Source of the DNA: Azospira inquinata
GTDB lineage: Bacteria > Pseudomonadota > Gammaproteobacteria > Burkholderiales > Rhodocyclaceae
Reading direction: 5' to 3'
Assembly (NCBI RefSeq): GCF_018905915.1
Contig: NZ_CP064782.1
Location: forward strand, 1,488,001 to 1,552,000
DNA length: 64,000 nucleotides
Shown here: one piece after another, positions 45,060 to 52,977 of the stretch
Position numbering within the stretch: position 1 is the first letter of the stretch
How the letters are laid out: each line of letters starts with the position of its first letter
Position numbers and translations under genes: made by a program
Notes under the pieces: model-generated
What the model was told of the DNA's origin: nothing
The model's input: only the letters and a program-made list of their open reading frames with translations
The model's database searches: none

Positions 45060-46154
45060 ATGGACGCTACCCCCACCTCACCCCGGGGGACTACCTCGGG
45101 CGGGCGCAATATCGTGCTGTGCTTCGATGGCACCAACAACCGCTTTGATGCGACCAATACCAATGTGGTCAAGATGTACAGCATGGTGGATCGTACCCAT
45201 CCGGATCAGCTGGCGTATTACCAACCCGGGATCGGGACCATGCCGCCTCCTGGCATGTGGGGGAAGCTCAAGCGTTGGTTTGTGACCCGGCTCGACCTAG
45301 CTGTAGCGTGGCTCTTGCCCGAGCACGTGTGTGATGGCTACCGCTTCCTGATGCGCTATTACCAGGAAGGGGACCGGATTTTTATCTTCGGGTTTAGCCG
45401 GGGCGCCTATTCCGCCAGAGTGTTAGCCGCCATGCTCTATAAGGTGGGCTTGCTCACCCAAGGGAATGAGGAACTCATTCCCTTTGCCTGGACTATGTTC
45501 AAGAAGGAGCAAGACTCTGAGCTTTATAAGGGCTTTCGGCATACCTTCGGGCGACGGGTTCGTGTCCAGTTTCTGGGGCTCTGGGACACGGTCAGTTCCG
45601 TGGGCTGGTTCTGGAATCCCAAATCCCTGCAATTTACGGCGAACAACCCCATCGTTGATGTGGTCCGCCATGCCGTCTCATTGGATGAGCGACGGGCCTA
45701 CTTCCGGCAGAATCTCTGGGGGAGCCGCTATGAAACTACCGATGTGCTCCAGGTCTGGTTTCCCGGGGTGCATTGCGATGTAGGCGGAGGCTATCCGGAG
45801 GCGGAGTCCGGCCTATCCAAGCTGGCGCTCCGTTGGATGTTCGAACAGGTGAAGCCTTATCACCTGAGGTTTCACCCCAAGGCGGTGGCGGAACTGCTGC
45901 CCGAAACGGATACCCCGGGTGAAGCGGCCCCCAGCCCGGTCGCCTTGCAGCACGAGTCCTTAGCGGGCCTTTGGTGGTTGGTGGAATACCTCCCCAAGCC
46001 CGTTCAGAAAAAAGTCGGCCCTGACCGGTATGAGACCGAATGGATAATCCCGGGAGGGCGCCCACGCAAAGTTCCGGGGGATGCTCAGATTGATCCTTCC
46101 GTCTATGAGCGGATTCAGGCCGTCCCGGCTTATGATCCGCCGAATCTACCGTGA
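45060..46154 (+). CDS. DUF2235 alpha/beta hydrolase (Tle1-like catalytic domain)
   Basis: A 364-residue protein with Val-Leu-Cys-Phe-Asp-Gly-Thr-Asn-Asn near the N-terminus and the nucleophile elbow Gly-Phe-Ser113-Arg-Gly-Ala-Tyr-Ser-Ala-Arg typical of DUF2235. Gly-Leu-Trp-Asp-Thr-Val and Val-His-Cys-Asp-Val-Gly-Gly-Gly-Tyr supply the candidate Asp and His. DUF2235 forms the catalytic core of Tle1 phospholipase effectors of type VI systems. This protein is shorter than full Tle1 effectors and has no adjacent immunity gene of obvious type, so it may be a cell-bound hydrolase instead. It is the last gene of a four-gene plus-strand run (RNase T2, DNase II, ParBc_2, DUF2235). Confidence 0.85.
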   Translation: MDATPTSPRGTTSGGRNIVLCFDGTNNRFDATNTNVVKMYSMVDRTHPDQLAYYQPGIGTMPPPGMWGKLKRWFVTRLDLAVAWLLPEHVCDGYRFLMRYYQEGDRIFIFGFSRGAYSARVLAAMLYKVGLLTQGNEELIPFAWTMFKKEQDSELYKGFRHTFGRRVRVQFLGLWDTVSSVGWFWNPKSLQFTANNPIVDVVRHAVSLDERRAYFRQNLWGSRYETTDVLQVWFPGVHCDVGGGYPEAESGLSKLALRWMFEQVKPYHLRFHPKAVAELLPETDTPGEAAPSPVALQHESLAGLWWLVEYLPKPVQKKVGPDRYETEWIIPGGRPRKVPGDAQIDPSVYERIQAVPAYDPPNLP

Positions 46155-46170
46155 CCCCACGGGGAGACGC

Positions 46171-46476
46171 TCAGAGCCAGCTGGCCACACCACCGTGGTG
46201 AGAGCAGGTGCCGCGATGGTGCTGGCTGAAGGAATAAGAGCCGTCTTCACATTTTGCGGAGGCTCCTGCGGGCGCTTTCCCGGACTTGGAATGGGCCGGG
46301 GAGTGGACGACCTTGCCTGACTTATTGACGTAGTGGTGATGTTCCACTAACTGGCCTTCGTTCTGAAGGTCATCCATGTAGGGATTGTGGTGCCGGATAG
46401 TCCGGGCTTCGCTAAGGGAGGGGGAGAGCGAAGTGAGGGCCATTAAGCCCAGTAGGACGATATGTCGGAGCTGCAT
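46171..46476 (-). CDS. DUF3761 small exported protein
   Basis: A 101-residue protein with a signal peptide (Leu-Leu-Gly-Leu-Met-Ala-Leu-Thr-Ser-Leu-Ser-Pro-Ser-Leu-Ser-Glu-Ala). Its end carries the DUF3761 signature Ala-Lys-Cys-Glu-Asp-Gly-Ser-Tyr-Ser-Phe-Ser followed by Gly-Thr-Cys-Ser-His-His-Gly-Gly-Val-Ala-Ser-Trp-Leu. Histidine-rich and with two cysteines, it may bind metal, but function is unknown. The ATG at 46476 has a TTGAGGA site. It lies 17 bases from the convergent DUF2235 gene. Confidence 0.82.
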   Translation of the reverse strand: MQLRHIVLLGLMALTSLSPSLSEARTIRHHNPYMDDLQNEGQLVEHHHYVNKSGKVVHSPAHSKSGKAPAGASAKCEDGSYSFSQHHRGTCSHHGGVASWL

Positions 46477-46494
46477 GGAAAGTATCCTCAAGGA

Positions 46495-46920
46495 TTAAAT
46501 CGGTTCCCGTGGTCCCCAAGGATCCGGGGAGAGGGGGCGTGGCGTGCCTTTGCGAAGATAAGCGCCGATGGCTCCTTCAGGCGTATTGGCTAGTTCTCGA
46601 CCAACCCGGTCAAATCCCCGATCAACCAGGTTACTTCCTCTTAACTCGTTGCCCTTGAGGCCAATGCCCACAATGAGGGCTAGGTTGATTAGGTCGGCCA
46701 GGCCAAAGCGATGGCCGTAGGGGATACCCCACAGATACCCCTCCGGACTGGGAAACAGTGCATAAGCCAACATTCCCACAATGAGCACTATAGCCCCATA
46801 GCTCCACAGTTTGTGCCAGCAGAGCCAAAGCCCTCCGAAGATCAGTCCTGGGAAGGAAAACCCCTCCTTGATGGCGACCAGTCGTTGGTCCGGATGCTGA
46901 TAAATTCGGTAGGTTCGCAT
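46495..46920 (-). CDS. DUF2628 membrane protein
   Basis: A 141-residue inner-membrane protein. The N-terminal Arg-Thr-Tyr-Arg-Ile-Tyr-x-His-Pro and Ile-Lys-Glu-Gly-Phe-Ser-Phe-Pro-Gly-Leu-Ile-Phe-Gly-Gly-Leu-Trp match DUF2628, followed by helices at about 25-40, 45-62 and 80-97. Function unknown. It precedes DUF3761 by 18 bases on the same strand and probably shares its transcript. The ATG at 46920 opens the conserved N-terminus. Confidence 0.78.
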   Translation of the reverse strand: MRTYRIYQHPDQRLVAIKEGFSFPGLIFGGLWLCWHKLWSYGAIVLIVGMLAYALFPSPEGYLWGIPYGHRFGLADLINLALIVGIGLKGNELRGSNLVDRGFDRVGRELANTPEGAIGAYLRKGTPRPLSPDPWGPREPI

Positions 46921-47379
46921 AGGTGCAGGCAACGAAAAGGTTACCTATTATTACGCCATTGGCGTTTATCTGACTGTGAATTATGACTTTGGTGTTTTGA
47001 AGCGTAAGGTTAGTGTGGGAAGTAAACAAAATGTAGAAGCTGTCATTCCCTGTTTCTGAATGGTATTAACCGGTCTGTACTCAGAACCGGCTTTTTTAGG
47101 CGCCACTGGCGGCTTTGGGTTTCCTGACGTATTGGGGGTAACGTCAAACGAAGTGGGGTAGGGGAGTATGCCTAATTTCCGCTCCTCGGCCTAAGCGGTC
47201 ACCCAGTGCTTGTCGCTCGAACGTCCGGAACCTGGAGCACTTCCGCCATTCGTCCTTTTAGGTTGAAAGACGTTGAAAGACCAGTGTCGGAGCAATCGAC
47301 TGAAGTTAAGTTCTTGAGTTCTCATGAACACCGATCGTACCGAGTCAGTAATGTTAGCTCAACGGACGCTCGACCCAGT
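46921..47379. other. Intergenic stretch with an orphan plus-strand terminator
   Basis: These 459 bases between DUF2628 and the KAP gene contain no recognised gene. A plus-strand terminator at 47070-47097 has no plus-strand gene in front of it, so the 46930-47070 part might encode a small RNA or be a gene remnant. The rest, 47100-47379, shows nothing I recognise. Confidence 0.4.
47070..47097 (+). terminator. Rho-independent terminator without an upstream gene
   Basis: CCGGTCTG pairs with CAG-A-ACCGG around a TACT loop, with one bulged A, and is followed by TTTTTT at 47092-47097. Confidence 0.65.
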
Positions 47380-50373
47380 TCAAGACCGATCCGACGGAAG
47401 CTTGTCGGACTCCGCTCCAGCCGCTATTGCTTCTTCGGCCAATCCATCAAGTACGGCGAAGACTTCAGCCAGATTTTTGCGATACGAAGCTATGTAGTTG
47501 GTTGTGACTACATAGCGCTCTTTGACGTGCATGGCTCGTTGGCGAATGAGATTCTGGTGCTGACTCCAATACCGTCCCATCTCCCTCGAATCAAGACCCC
47601 CTGGAAGCTCAGCCTTTGACGCAGAGTAGCCCATTTCATCTCTGCCCGAATAGAACGAGCGACTCAAGTGCGATAGACAGTGGTCTAGAAAATGAAAGAC
47701 GTTGTCCTCGTCGATATCGGGGTTGAAGCAGACGCCAAAGGCGTACTCGTTCATCAGCCTTGCTATACCGCCACCATCGTCAGTCCCACACTCGTCATAA
47801 TGCCCGCAGCCCACTCCTGACCCATTTGGGGGCAGCGGATTGCTCAGCTGGTAGATCACGAAGGACTTTACGGAAGAGCGCGCCGAGGAAACGTGCTGAG
47901 CAAGGAAAGCGGAACCTTGCTTGAATTGATCATCTCTTGATGCCTGCTGGCCAAGTTGAGACAAAGCTTCGCCGAGAAACGCTTCAACTGGGGCGTCACT
48001 GACTTCTGAAAGGAAGTTTCGCTGCGGATCAATGTAGGTTTGCTTGAACAGCGCGAACACCGTCTGAGACAGTCTTCTCATTCCCATCAATGCGAGATTA
48101 CTGACCAAACCACTTGTCACAGCGCTTCGATCCTGATGGACGATAAGGGCTGAATGCAGGTTGTAAAGTTGTCCCTGACGATCTGCGGAGCATTGGAGCC
48201 TGAACAACATGAGGTCGTTCCAGGCAAGGACGCCGCGATCGCTGCTGACAAGGCGTTGAAGTAGGCCTTTGCCTTCGTACGAACGTTCGCCGAAGATCCG
48301 CCATGCAATCTCTATGACATTCTCAGCGGTATTCGAGAGACGACGACCCGATGTCCTCCCCCAACCAGCTCGATCTAAGAGTCTAAGCAGGGAGTAGATC
48401 GATCTATGTCTTAATCCTAAACCATCATCTCTGATCGCCGAGTAGTGCGGCAGATAGTCAACCAGCATGTCGATCGCATCTTCGGCAACGGCACGAGTGA
48501 AGTCATGAGACTGATTGACGAGTACTCTCCAGAACTGATCATGTGCGCGCTCCCCTCGTTCCAATCGAAAGTCAGGCGACGTCAGAACTGAAGCAATGGG
48601 CACTCCCTTCCGAACTCTTTCCACGGCCCCCTGATACAGAATAAATGTCTCCTGTGGCTCGGGCGTGGCGAACCGCACAATCAGCTTGAGGTACGCCTCC
48701 AGATTCCTGAAAGAGTCCTGATTGAAGCAGGCACGTGACGCCAGGACCGCCTCATCTACGTCACTTTGATCACCAAGCTTCAGAGTTATCACATCGAAAA
48801 GCTGTTTCAATAGGAATCCAGCGGCCCCTGAGTGCTCCTTCACAAGTTCCGAAAACTCAGCAGAGTTCTTGAAGTTTGGTTCTCCGTATTCGCGGCTCAC
48901 CGAGAAAATCCCGGAACGCCCTTCCGTCTCTTCTGCATAGATAAGCCTAAACAATCCTGGGTAGTTCAAATGCAAGAGCATGAGGTTGATGAGGTCGCGT
49001 TTATTGAAGTCCGTTCGACCTAAGTCGCTTTTCTCTATTTGCATGAGCAACGAGGCATTGACGAAGCGCTTTACCTTGCGCAAGTCACCCACAAGGGGCA
49101 AGTACTTCGCCGCCAGCTCGCCATCGAGAATATCCGCCAACTCGTTGAGCACCGCGCCAAGCTTCACCATCGTGTCGGAAGGAATTGAGCCCAGTTGATT
49201 TTCCGCGCGTTGCCAGTCTCTTCGTAAGAAGTCCCGAATGCTGGAGCTATCGACGAACAAGCTCAGCTTGACTGTCACAAACTTTTCAAGGAACTCCCGT
49301 GCCCTCGAACCCTCGTCCTTGCTCCCAGCAAATATCTCGGTGTCGTAACAAAGGACGTAGGTGGCCTGAGAGAGCTTGAACGTCCGTCGCGTTGCGAACA
49401 GAACGTTGTTGGTAGTTTTCGCATCCAATCGATCCAGATCGTCAATTACGATGATTACTCGACGTCCAATCCGCCTAAGGACTTCGTCAATATCATCAAG
49501 CAATTCATCAACTGTTTCCTGCGACGGCTCCAAAGAAAGTTTAAAGCCAAGGAACGACAGGTCGGCCTTTCCTTTTATCAGTCGAGAGTACCGCGATGCT
49601 GCCGGTCGAAATTCTGGGACGTAGACCTTTCGTTGAATTGCAGCGGACAAGTCACGAATCAAGCGGCCTGCAAGATCGGGCTCAGATGCATACCGAAGGG
49701 GTTCGAATCGACAGACGATAGCTCTATCTTCGGCACGTGCCCAGTAACGTTCCGCGAGGTTAATGAAGCTTGTCTTGCCGACTCCCCACGGTCCATCGAC
49801 CCCAAAGACAAGCCCCTGGTGCGCACCGCTTGCGAGCACAGTCTCCGCGAACGACTTAGCTTGCGCCTCGCTCGCAAGCAGATCTTCTTGCTCGTCTCCG
49901 ATTTCCTCATCCGCAATGAAATACAGCTGTGGAGTCGTTTTTTTGGGTCTAGGCCAGTACTGTTGAACCAGTGGCGACAACAGCACGGCGCAGAGCAGGA
50001 CGAAAACTGCCAGTCCCCATTGAGGATCGGCATTCTTTAGTACCGCATGAGCCTCGGCTAGCCAGGGAGAGGTCAACTCGTTTGTCCAGATGCCGATGCT
50101 GACAGCAACCAGCAGATCGATGCGGAGACTGCGAGCCATTCGCACAGCGGCAACGTACGCGCTCCGGTTAGCCGCGTAGACCAGACATAACAGTGTTCCG
50201 AGCAGTATCCCGACGATCTTAGCCCAGAGGGCTACATCAGAAAATATCGGAGCGGCGTTCGCACCGAGGTAGAAGGAATCCCGCCACACCTCTGCACCTA
50301 CAAAGCCTACGGCAAGTAACCTTGCGAAGACCTGCACCTCGGGCATCTTCATGGCTGGCTTGGTAGCCATCAT
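47380..50373 (-). CDS. Membrane-anchored KAP family P-loop NTPase
   Basis: A 997-residue protein. The N-terminal 140 residues hold four hydrophobic segments (about 16-30, 48-68, 84-97, 118-137), so it is probably membrane-bound. The KAP NTPase domain follows: Walker A Gly194-Pro-Trp-Gly-Val-Gly-Lys-Thr201, and Walker B Val-Ile-Ile-Val-Ile-Asp311-Asp-Leu-Asp-Arg-Leu. The C-terminal 500 residues are unrecognised but include a Cys/His cluster (Val-Gly-Cys-Gly-His-Tyr-Asp-Glu-Cys-Gly). KAP NTPases include the phage-excluding PifA, and many sit in defence loci. Here the membrane helices precede rather than interrupt the P-loop domain. A strong GGAGGAGGA site precedes the ATG. Role in phage exclusion is an inference. 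Confidence 0.82.
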   Translation of the reverse strand: MMATKPAMKMPEVQVFARLLAVGFVGAEVWRDSFYLGANAAPIFSDVALWAKIVGILLGTLLCLVYAANRSAYVAAVRMARSLRIDLLVAVSIGIWTNELTSPWLAEAHAVLKNADPQWGLAVFVLLCAVLLSPLVQQYWPRPKKTTPQLYFIADEEIGDEQEDLLASEAQAKSFAETVLASGAHQGLVFGVDGPWGVGKTSFINLAERYWARAEDRAIVCRFEPLRYASEPDLAGRLIRDLSAAIQRKVYVPEFRPAASRYSRLIKGKADLSFLGFKLSLEPSQETVDELLDDIDEVLRRIGRRVIIVIDDLDRLDAKTTNNVLFATRRTFKLSQATYVLCYDTEIFAGSKDEGSRAREFLEKFVTVKLSLFVDSSSIRDFLRRDWQRAENQLGSIPSDTMVKLGAVLNELADILDGELAAKYLPLVGDLRKVKRFVNASLLMQIEKSDLGRTDFNKRDLINLMLLHLNYPGLFRLIYAEETEGRSGIFSVSREYGEPNFKNSAEFSELVKEHSGAAGFLLKQLFDVITLKLGDQSDVDEAVLASRACFNQDSFRNLEAYLKLIVRFATPEPQETFILYQGAVERVRKGVPIASVLTSPDFRLERGERAHDQFWRVLVNQSHDFTRAVAEDAIDMLVDYLPHYSAIRDDGLGLRHRSIYSLLRLLDRAGWGRTSGRRLSNTAENVIEIAWRIFGERSYEGKGLLQRLVSSDRGVLAWNDLMLFRLQCSADRQGQLYNLHSALIVHQDRSAVTSGLVSNLALMGMRRLSQTVFALFKQTYIDPQRNFLSEVSDAPVEAFLGEALSQLGQQASRDDQFKQGSAFLAQHVSSARSSVKSFVIYQLSNPLPPNGSGVGCGHYDECGTDDGGGIARLMNEYAFGVCFNPDIDEDNVFHFLDHCLSHLSRSFYSGRDEMGYSASKAELPGGLDSREMGRYWSQHQNLIRQRAMHVKERYVVTTNYIASYRKNLAEVFAVLDGLAEEAIAAGAESDKLPSDRS

Positions 50374-50774
50374 CTATTCCTCCTCCGTGGTGTGGAGCGA
50401 TGTTCTCGCGCCCCCCGCTAAACTGCCGCCGACGTTAATACTCTACACGAGCGCAGTTGGCTTATCGCCTCAACGTTAGCAACCCGCGCTACATTGGCCA
50501 CTCCGCTGAGTTAGTACCGAATTGCCCCGACTTTCGTAGCCTTGCCGCAGGCTGCATGGGGGGAGCGTGTCCGGAATTTTGTGTAAAGCTGCCATCGGCA
50601 GTTCTTCTAACAGATGGCAGCTTTGGCCGATTAGCCGACTAATCCTGGTTGGGCAATTACTCCGAGTAATTGCCTATAGATATCCGGAAATCTAATTTAT
50701 CTATCGGAGTCTACAACCTATCCTGCGATAGTGAATTCGGATTCACTACACGACAACATGCAAGGTCCGGATCA
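50374..50774. other. Intergenic region with 66-base repeat copy 2
   Basis: These 401 bases separate the divergent KAP gene and the second metallophosphoesterase. They contain the second copy of a 66-base dispersed repeat (50569-50634) with an 11-bp perfect hairpin inside. No gene is seen. Confidence 0.5.
50569..50634 (+). repeat. 66-base dispersed repeat, copy 2, with internal hairpin
   Basis: It has the same length and ends as the copy at 36442-36507. Inside, AAGCTGCCATC (50586-50596) pairs perfectly with GATGGCAGCTT (50613-50623). The two copies flank a 14-kb part of the island that carries the type VI module, the nucleases and the KAP gene. Confidence 0.6.
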
Positions 50775-51552
50775 ATGAAAATCGCCCTCTTTTCTGACCT
50801 TCACCTGGAATGCCTACGCGCTTCCTGGGCTCCCCAGCCTTTGGAGGTGGATGTAGTGATACTGGCGGGTGACATTTCCCTAAGCACTTACGGGATGCAA
50901 TGGGCAGCAAAGACTTTTTCTGCCTGGCCCAGCGCCCCAGCCGTGATCTACGTTTGCGGGAACCATGAGTTCTACGAGGGAAGCCTTCGGCTCATCGAAG
51001 AGCTGCAAAGTCCCACCTGGGCCAGGCAGGGAATAACGTTCCTTGAACAGGGAACAGTGGAATTCCCCGGGGTTCGTATTCTCGGCTGTACGCTATGGAG
51101 TGGCTTCGATTTGTACGGCGCAGGGACACAACAGGCGCTGGCCATGGCGACGGCGCGGGCCAGCATCAATGACTATTGGATGATCCTGGGGCGCAGTGGC
51201 AAGCAGCTAGAGCCCAAGGGGGGCCCTGGCCCTGTTTAAACGCTCCGTAAAATGGCTCAAGTCCGAGTTGTCCAAACCCTTCGAGGGCAAAACCATTGTG
51301 GTCACCCACTTTGCGCCCCATCGGGGATGTGTCGCCCCGCAACACGAAGGCAGCGAGGTCTCCCCTTACTTCGTCACCGATCTGAGCCACCTGATGGCAG
51401 CCCATCCCATCGCCCTGTGGTGCCATGGGCACACCCACACCAACAATGACTTCCTCGCCGAGAATGGCTGTCGGGTGATTTCCAATCAGCGGGGCTATCC
51501 CGATGAGGTGGCCACTAGCGGCTTCCGCCCCGACCTGGTGATCGAGGTCTAA
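50775..51552 (+). pseudogene. Metallophosphoesterase paralogue, frameshifted
   Basis: Homologous along its length to the enzyme at 31375. The first frame (50775-51239) holds Ser-Asp-Leu-His-Leu-Glu, Ala-Gly-Asp-Ile, and Gly-Asn-His-Glu-Phe-Tyr. The second (to 51552) holds Val-Thr-His-Phe-Ala-Pro and His-Gly-His-Thr-His-Thr. The break is at a run of six G at 51218-51223; removing one G restores Ala-Leu-Ala-Leu-Phe-Lys-Arg and a single reading frame of about 258 residues. All five motifs survive across the two frames, so the lesion is recent, a phase-variable tract, or a sequencing error in a homopolymer. A terminator follows the stop. Confidence 0.85.
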
Positions 51553-51600
51553 AACCCTAACTGCATCACCCATGAAAAAGGCCACTTAGGTGGCTTTTTA
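51515..51600 (+). repeat. Duplicated tail, copy A (end of metallophosphoesterase plus terminator)
   Basis: The sequence from CTAGCGGCTTCCGCCCCG through the terminator recurs, diverged, at 52613-52702, 1098 bases downstream. The duplicates bracket the gene at 51837-52535. Confidence 0.7.
51575..51600 (+). terminator. Terminator after the second metallophosphoesterase
   Basis: AAAAAGGCCAC and GTGGCTTTTT form a stem around a TTAG loop, followed by T residues. A near copy occurs at 52674-52702 as part of a duplicated gene tail. Confidence 0.75.
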
Positions 51601-51836
51601 CCCTGTTCAAACAGGCTAAGAAAAGCTCATCGGACGGCAGTACCAAGTAAGGACGCCTCGATTTTGCCTTTTATGGACGTTTGAATATAATGGGCATCAG
51701 AGCTGCCTGACGTCAGCTTGCCCGTCCACGATGGCGAAGCTGGTTCAGCAACGTTGGTTTCATGGCTGCCCGCCCAAAGGTTGGCTATCTTGTTGTGTGG
51801 ACGCATCAAGAATCAGCCGAACTTAGGAGCGTGCAG

Positions 51837-52535
51837 ATGCACAACCATTTTTCGTCTACTCATATTGAGTATCTTCGTCGTCAAGCCAAGAAGCTTTCCA
51901 AAACAGACGACATCCCTCTAAGTAAGGCACTAGACTTAATTGCACAGCAGAATGGCTGGAGCAATTGGTCGCTGTTAGTCAAGAATCGTCTGCCAGACGA
52001 CTCACCCGACAACGGATACCAGCTACGCCGTACGCGGGATGAATTCATCCAAGCGATCCGCAAGTTTCAAGTTAAGCAACCCCGCAGGGGAAGAGTAAAC
52101 CGCTATGTTGAGGTATTGAGGCAGACAGAGGACATTTGCAATAGATTTGTCTCTGCAAAGAACGCGATCAAATTCGCTGTCTCGTACATTGAAACCCTCC
52201 TCAAGGTTCCGAGATTCCAGGTTCAGGTATCGTCTCTTGTGGATGTCGAGATGCATCGCTGGCTGCCTTACTGCCTGGTTGCAAAGGGAAATGAAGGCCA
52301 GATTCTTTTGAATCGCAAGTACAAGCCGGTTGGCTTGATCGGCGACACTTGGGTCAATTACGAAGACTTTCCTCATCTACAAACTCACTTAAAGGAAGAG
52401 CAGCTTTGGGATATGTCTCACCCGAAGGCAACCACTCCAGGCTTCTTCTATTACGACGGGGATAGCCCTTGGCGAGGACGAGCAGAGGCCTCTGCCTATC
52501 TCGAACGACTCAAGATAGCCCAATCCTTGTTATAG
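51837..52535 (+). CDS. Unrecognised 232-residue protein
   Basis: I start at the ATG at 51837 because AGGAGCG lies just upstream; a longer frame begins at 51762. The N-terminal 45 residues (Leu-Arg-Arg-Gln-Ala-Lys-Lys-Leu-Ser-Lys, then Ile-Pro-Leu-Ser-Lys-Ala-Leu-Asp-Leu-Ile-Ala-Gln-Gln-Asn-Gly-Trp-Ser-Asn-Trp-Ser-Leu-Leu) form a short helical module found at the front of various plasmid and island proteins. The rest is basic in its first part and ends in an acidic/aromatic region with Phe-Phe-Tyr-Tyr-Asp-Gly-Asp. I assign no function. Lower GC and its position between duplicated tails suggest it arrived as a cassette. Confidence 0.6.
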   Translation: MHNHFSSTHIEYLRRQAKKLSKTDDIPLSKALDLIAQQNGWSNWSLLVKNRLPDDSPDNGYQLRRTRDEFIQAIRKFQVKQPRRGRVNRYVEVLRQTEDICNRFVSAKNAIKFAVSYIETLLKVPRFQVQVSSLVDVEMHRWLPYCLVAKGNEGQILLNRKYKPVGLIGDTWVNYEDFPHLQTHLKEEQLWDMSHPKATTPGFFYYDGDSPWRGRAEASAYLERLKIAQSLL

Positions 52536-52612
52536 AAATCCGAAAAGTTCGGGGCTCGGCATGCATGTAGGCTACGGATCATAGCGATCACCTCCGACAG
52601 CCGACACTCAGC

Positions 52613-52702
52613 CTAGCGGCTTCCGCCCCGGCTTAGTGATCGAGGTCTGAGCCTAGAACTAGGGGCTCACTCATAAAAAAGGCTACTTAGGTGGCCTTTT
52701 TC
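52613..52702 (+). repeat. Duplicated tail, copy B, with terminator
   Basis: Begins CTAGCGGCTTCCGCCCCGGC and continues through a stop-like GAGGTCTGA to a terminator hairpin at 52674-52702 (AAAAAAGGCTAC with GTGGCCTTTTT). It is a diverged copy of 51515-51600 detached from any gene. Confidence 0.7.
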
Positions 52703-52816
52703 CTCTTTGGAGAAGAACGCGTTTAGACAACTATCCGAGTTCACAGTCTCAAATATCTATGCTCATTTTCATTTATCGATGGAATTTACAACCGCCGATC
52801 ATCGGCGCGATTGACT

Positions 52817-52914
52817 AGACCGCTGCCCTCAACAATGGCCGCTGCTTGCGCACCTCTTGGACCAGCCGTAAGGCACGCTCTCTGATCAGGGGAGTATTTG
52901 TTCGCTTTGCTCAT
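52817..52914 (-). pseudogene. Remnant of an IS3-family orfA
   Basis: From an ATG at 52914 the minus strand reads Met-Ser-Lys-Ala-Asn-Lys-Tyr-Ser-Pro. After a one-base shift it continues Glu-Arg-Ala-Leu-Arg-Leu-Val-Gln-Glu-Val-Arg-Lys-Gln, the usual N-terminus of an IS3-family OrfA. Only about 100 bases survive and the remnant is frameshifted. Confidence 0.65.
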
Positions 52915-52951
52915 AGCTCCATTCTTTCTAGTATTGGAGCCTCCTTAATTC

Positions 52952-52975
52952 TGAACTGACCCCCAGAAGTTGGAC
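52952..52975 (+). repeat. IS left terminal inverted repeat
   Basis: 24 bases, exact complement of 54369-54392. Confidence 0.93.
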
Positions 52976-52977
52976 GG

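Larger units (their letters stand above)
52536..52951. other. Intergenic stretch with duplicated tail, terminator and IS remnant
   Basis: These 416 bases hold the second copy of the metallophosphoesterase gene tail (52613-52702) and a decayed IS3-type orfA start on the minus strand (52817-52914). Nothing else is recognised. Confidence 0.55.

Noticed and set aside
36442..50634. The two 66-base repeats as integron attC sites
   Set aside because: The conserved ends are not complementary to each other and lack the GTTRRRY/RYYYAAC boxes; no integron integrase is present.
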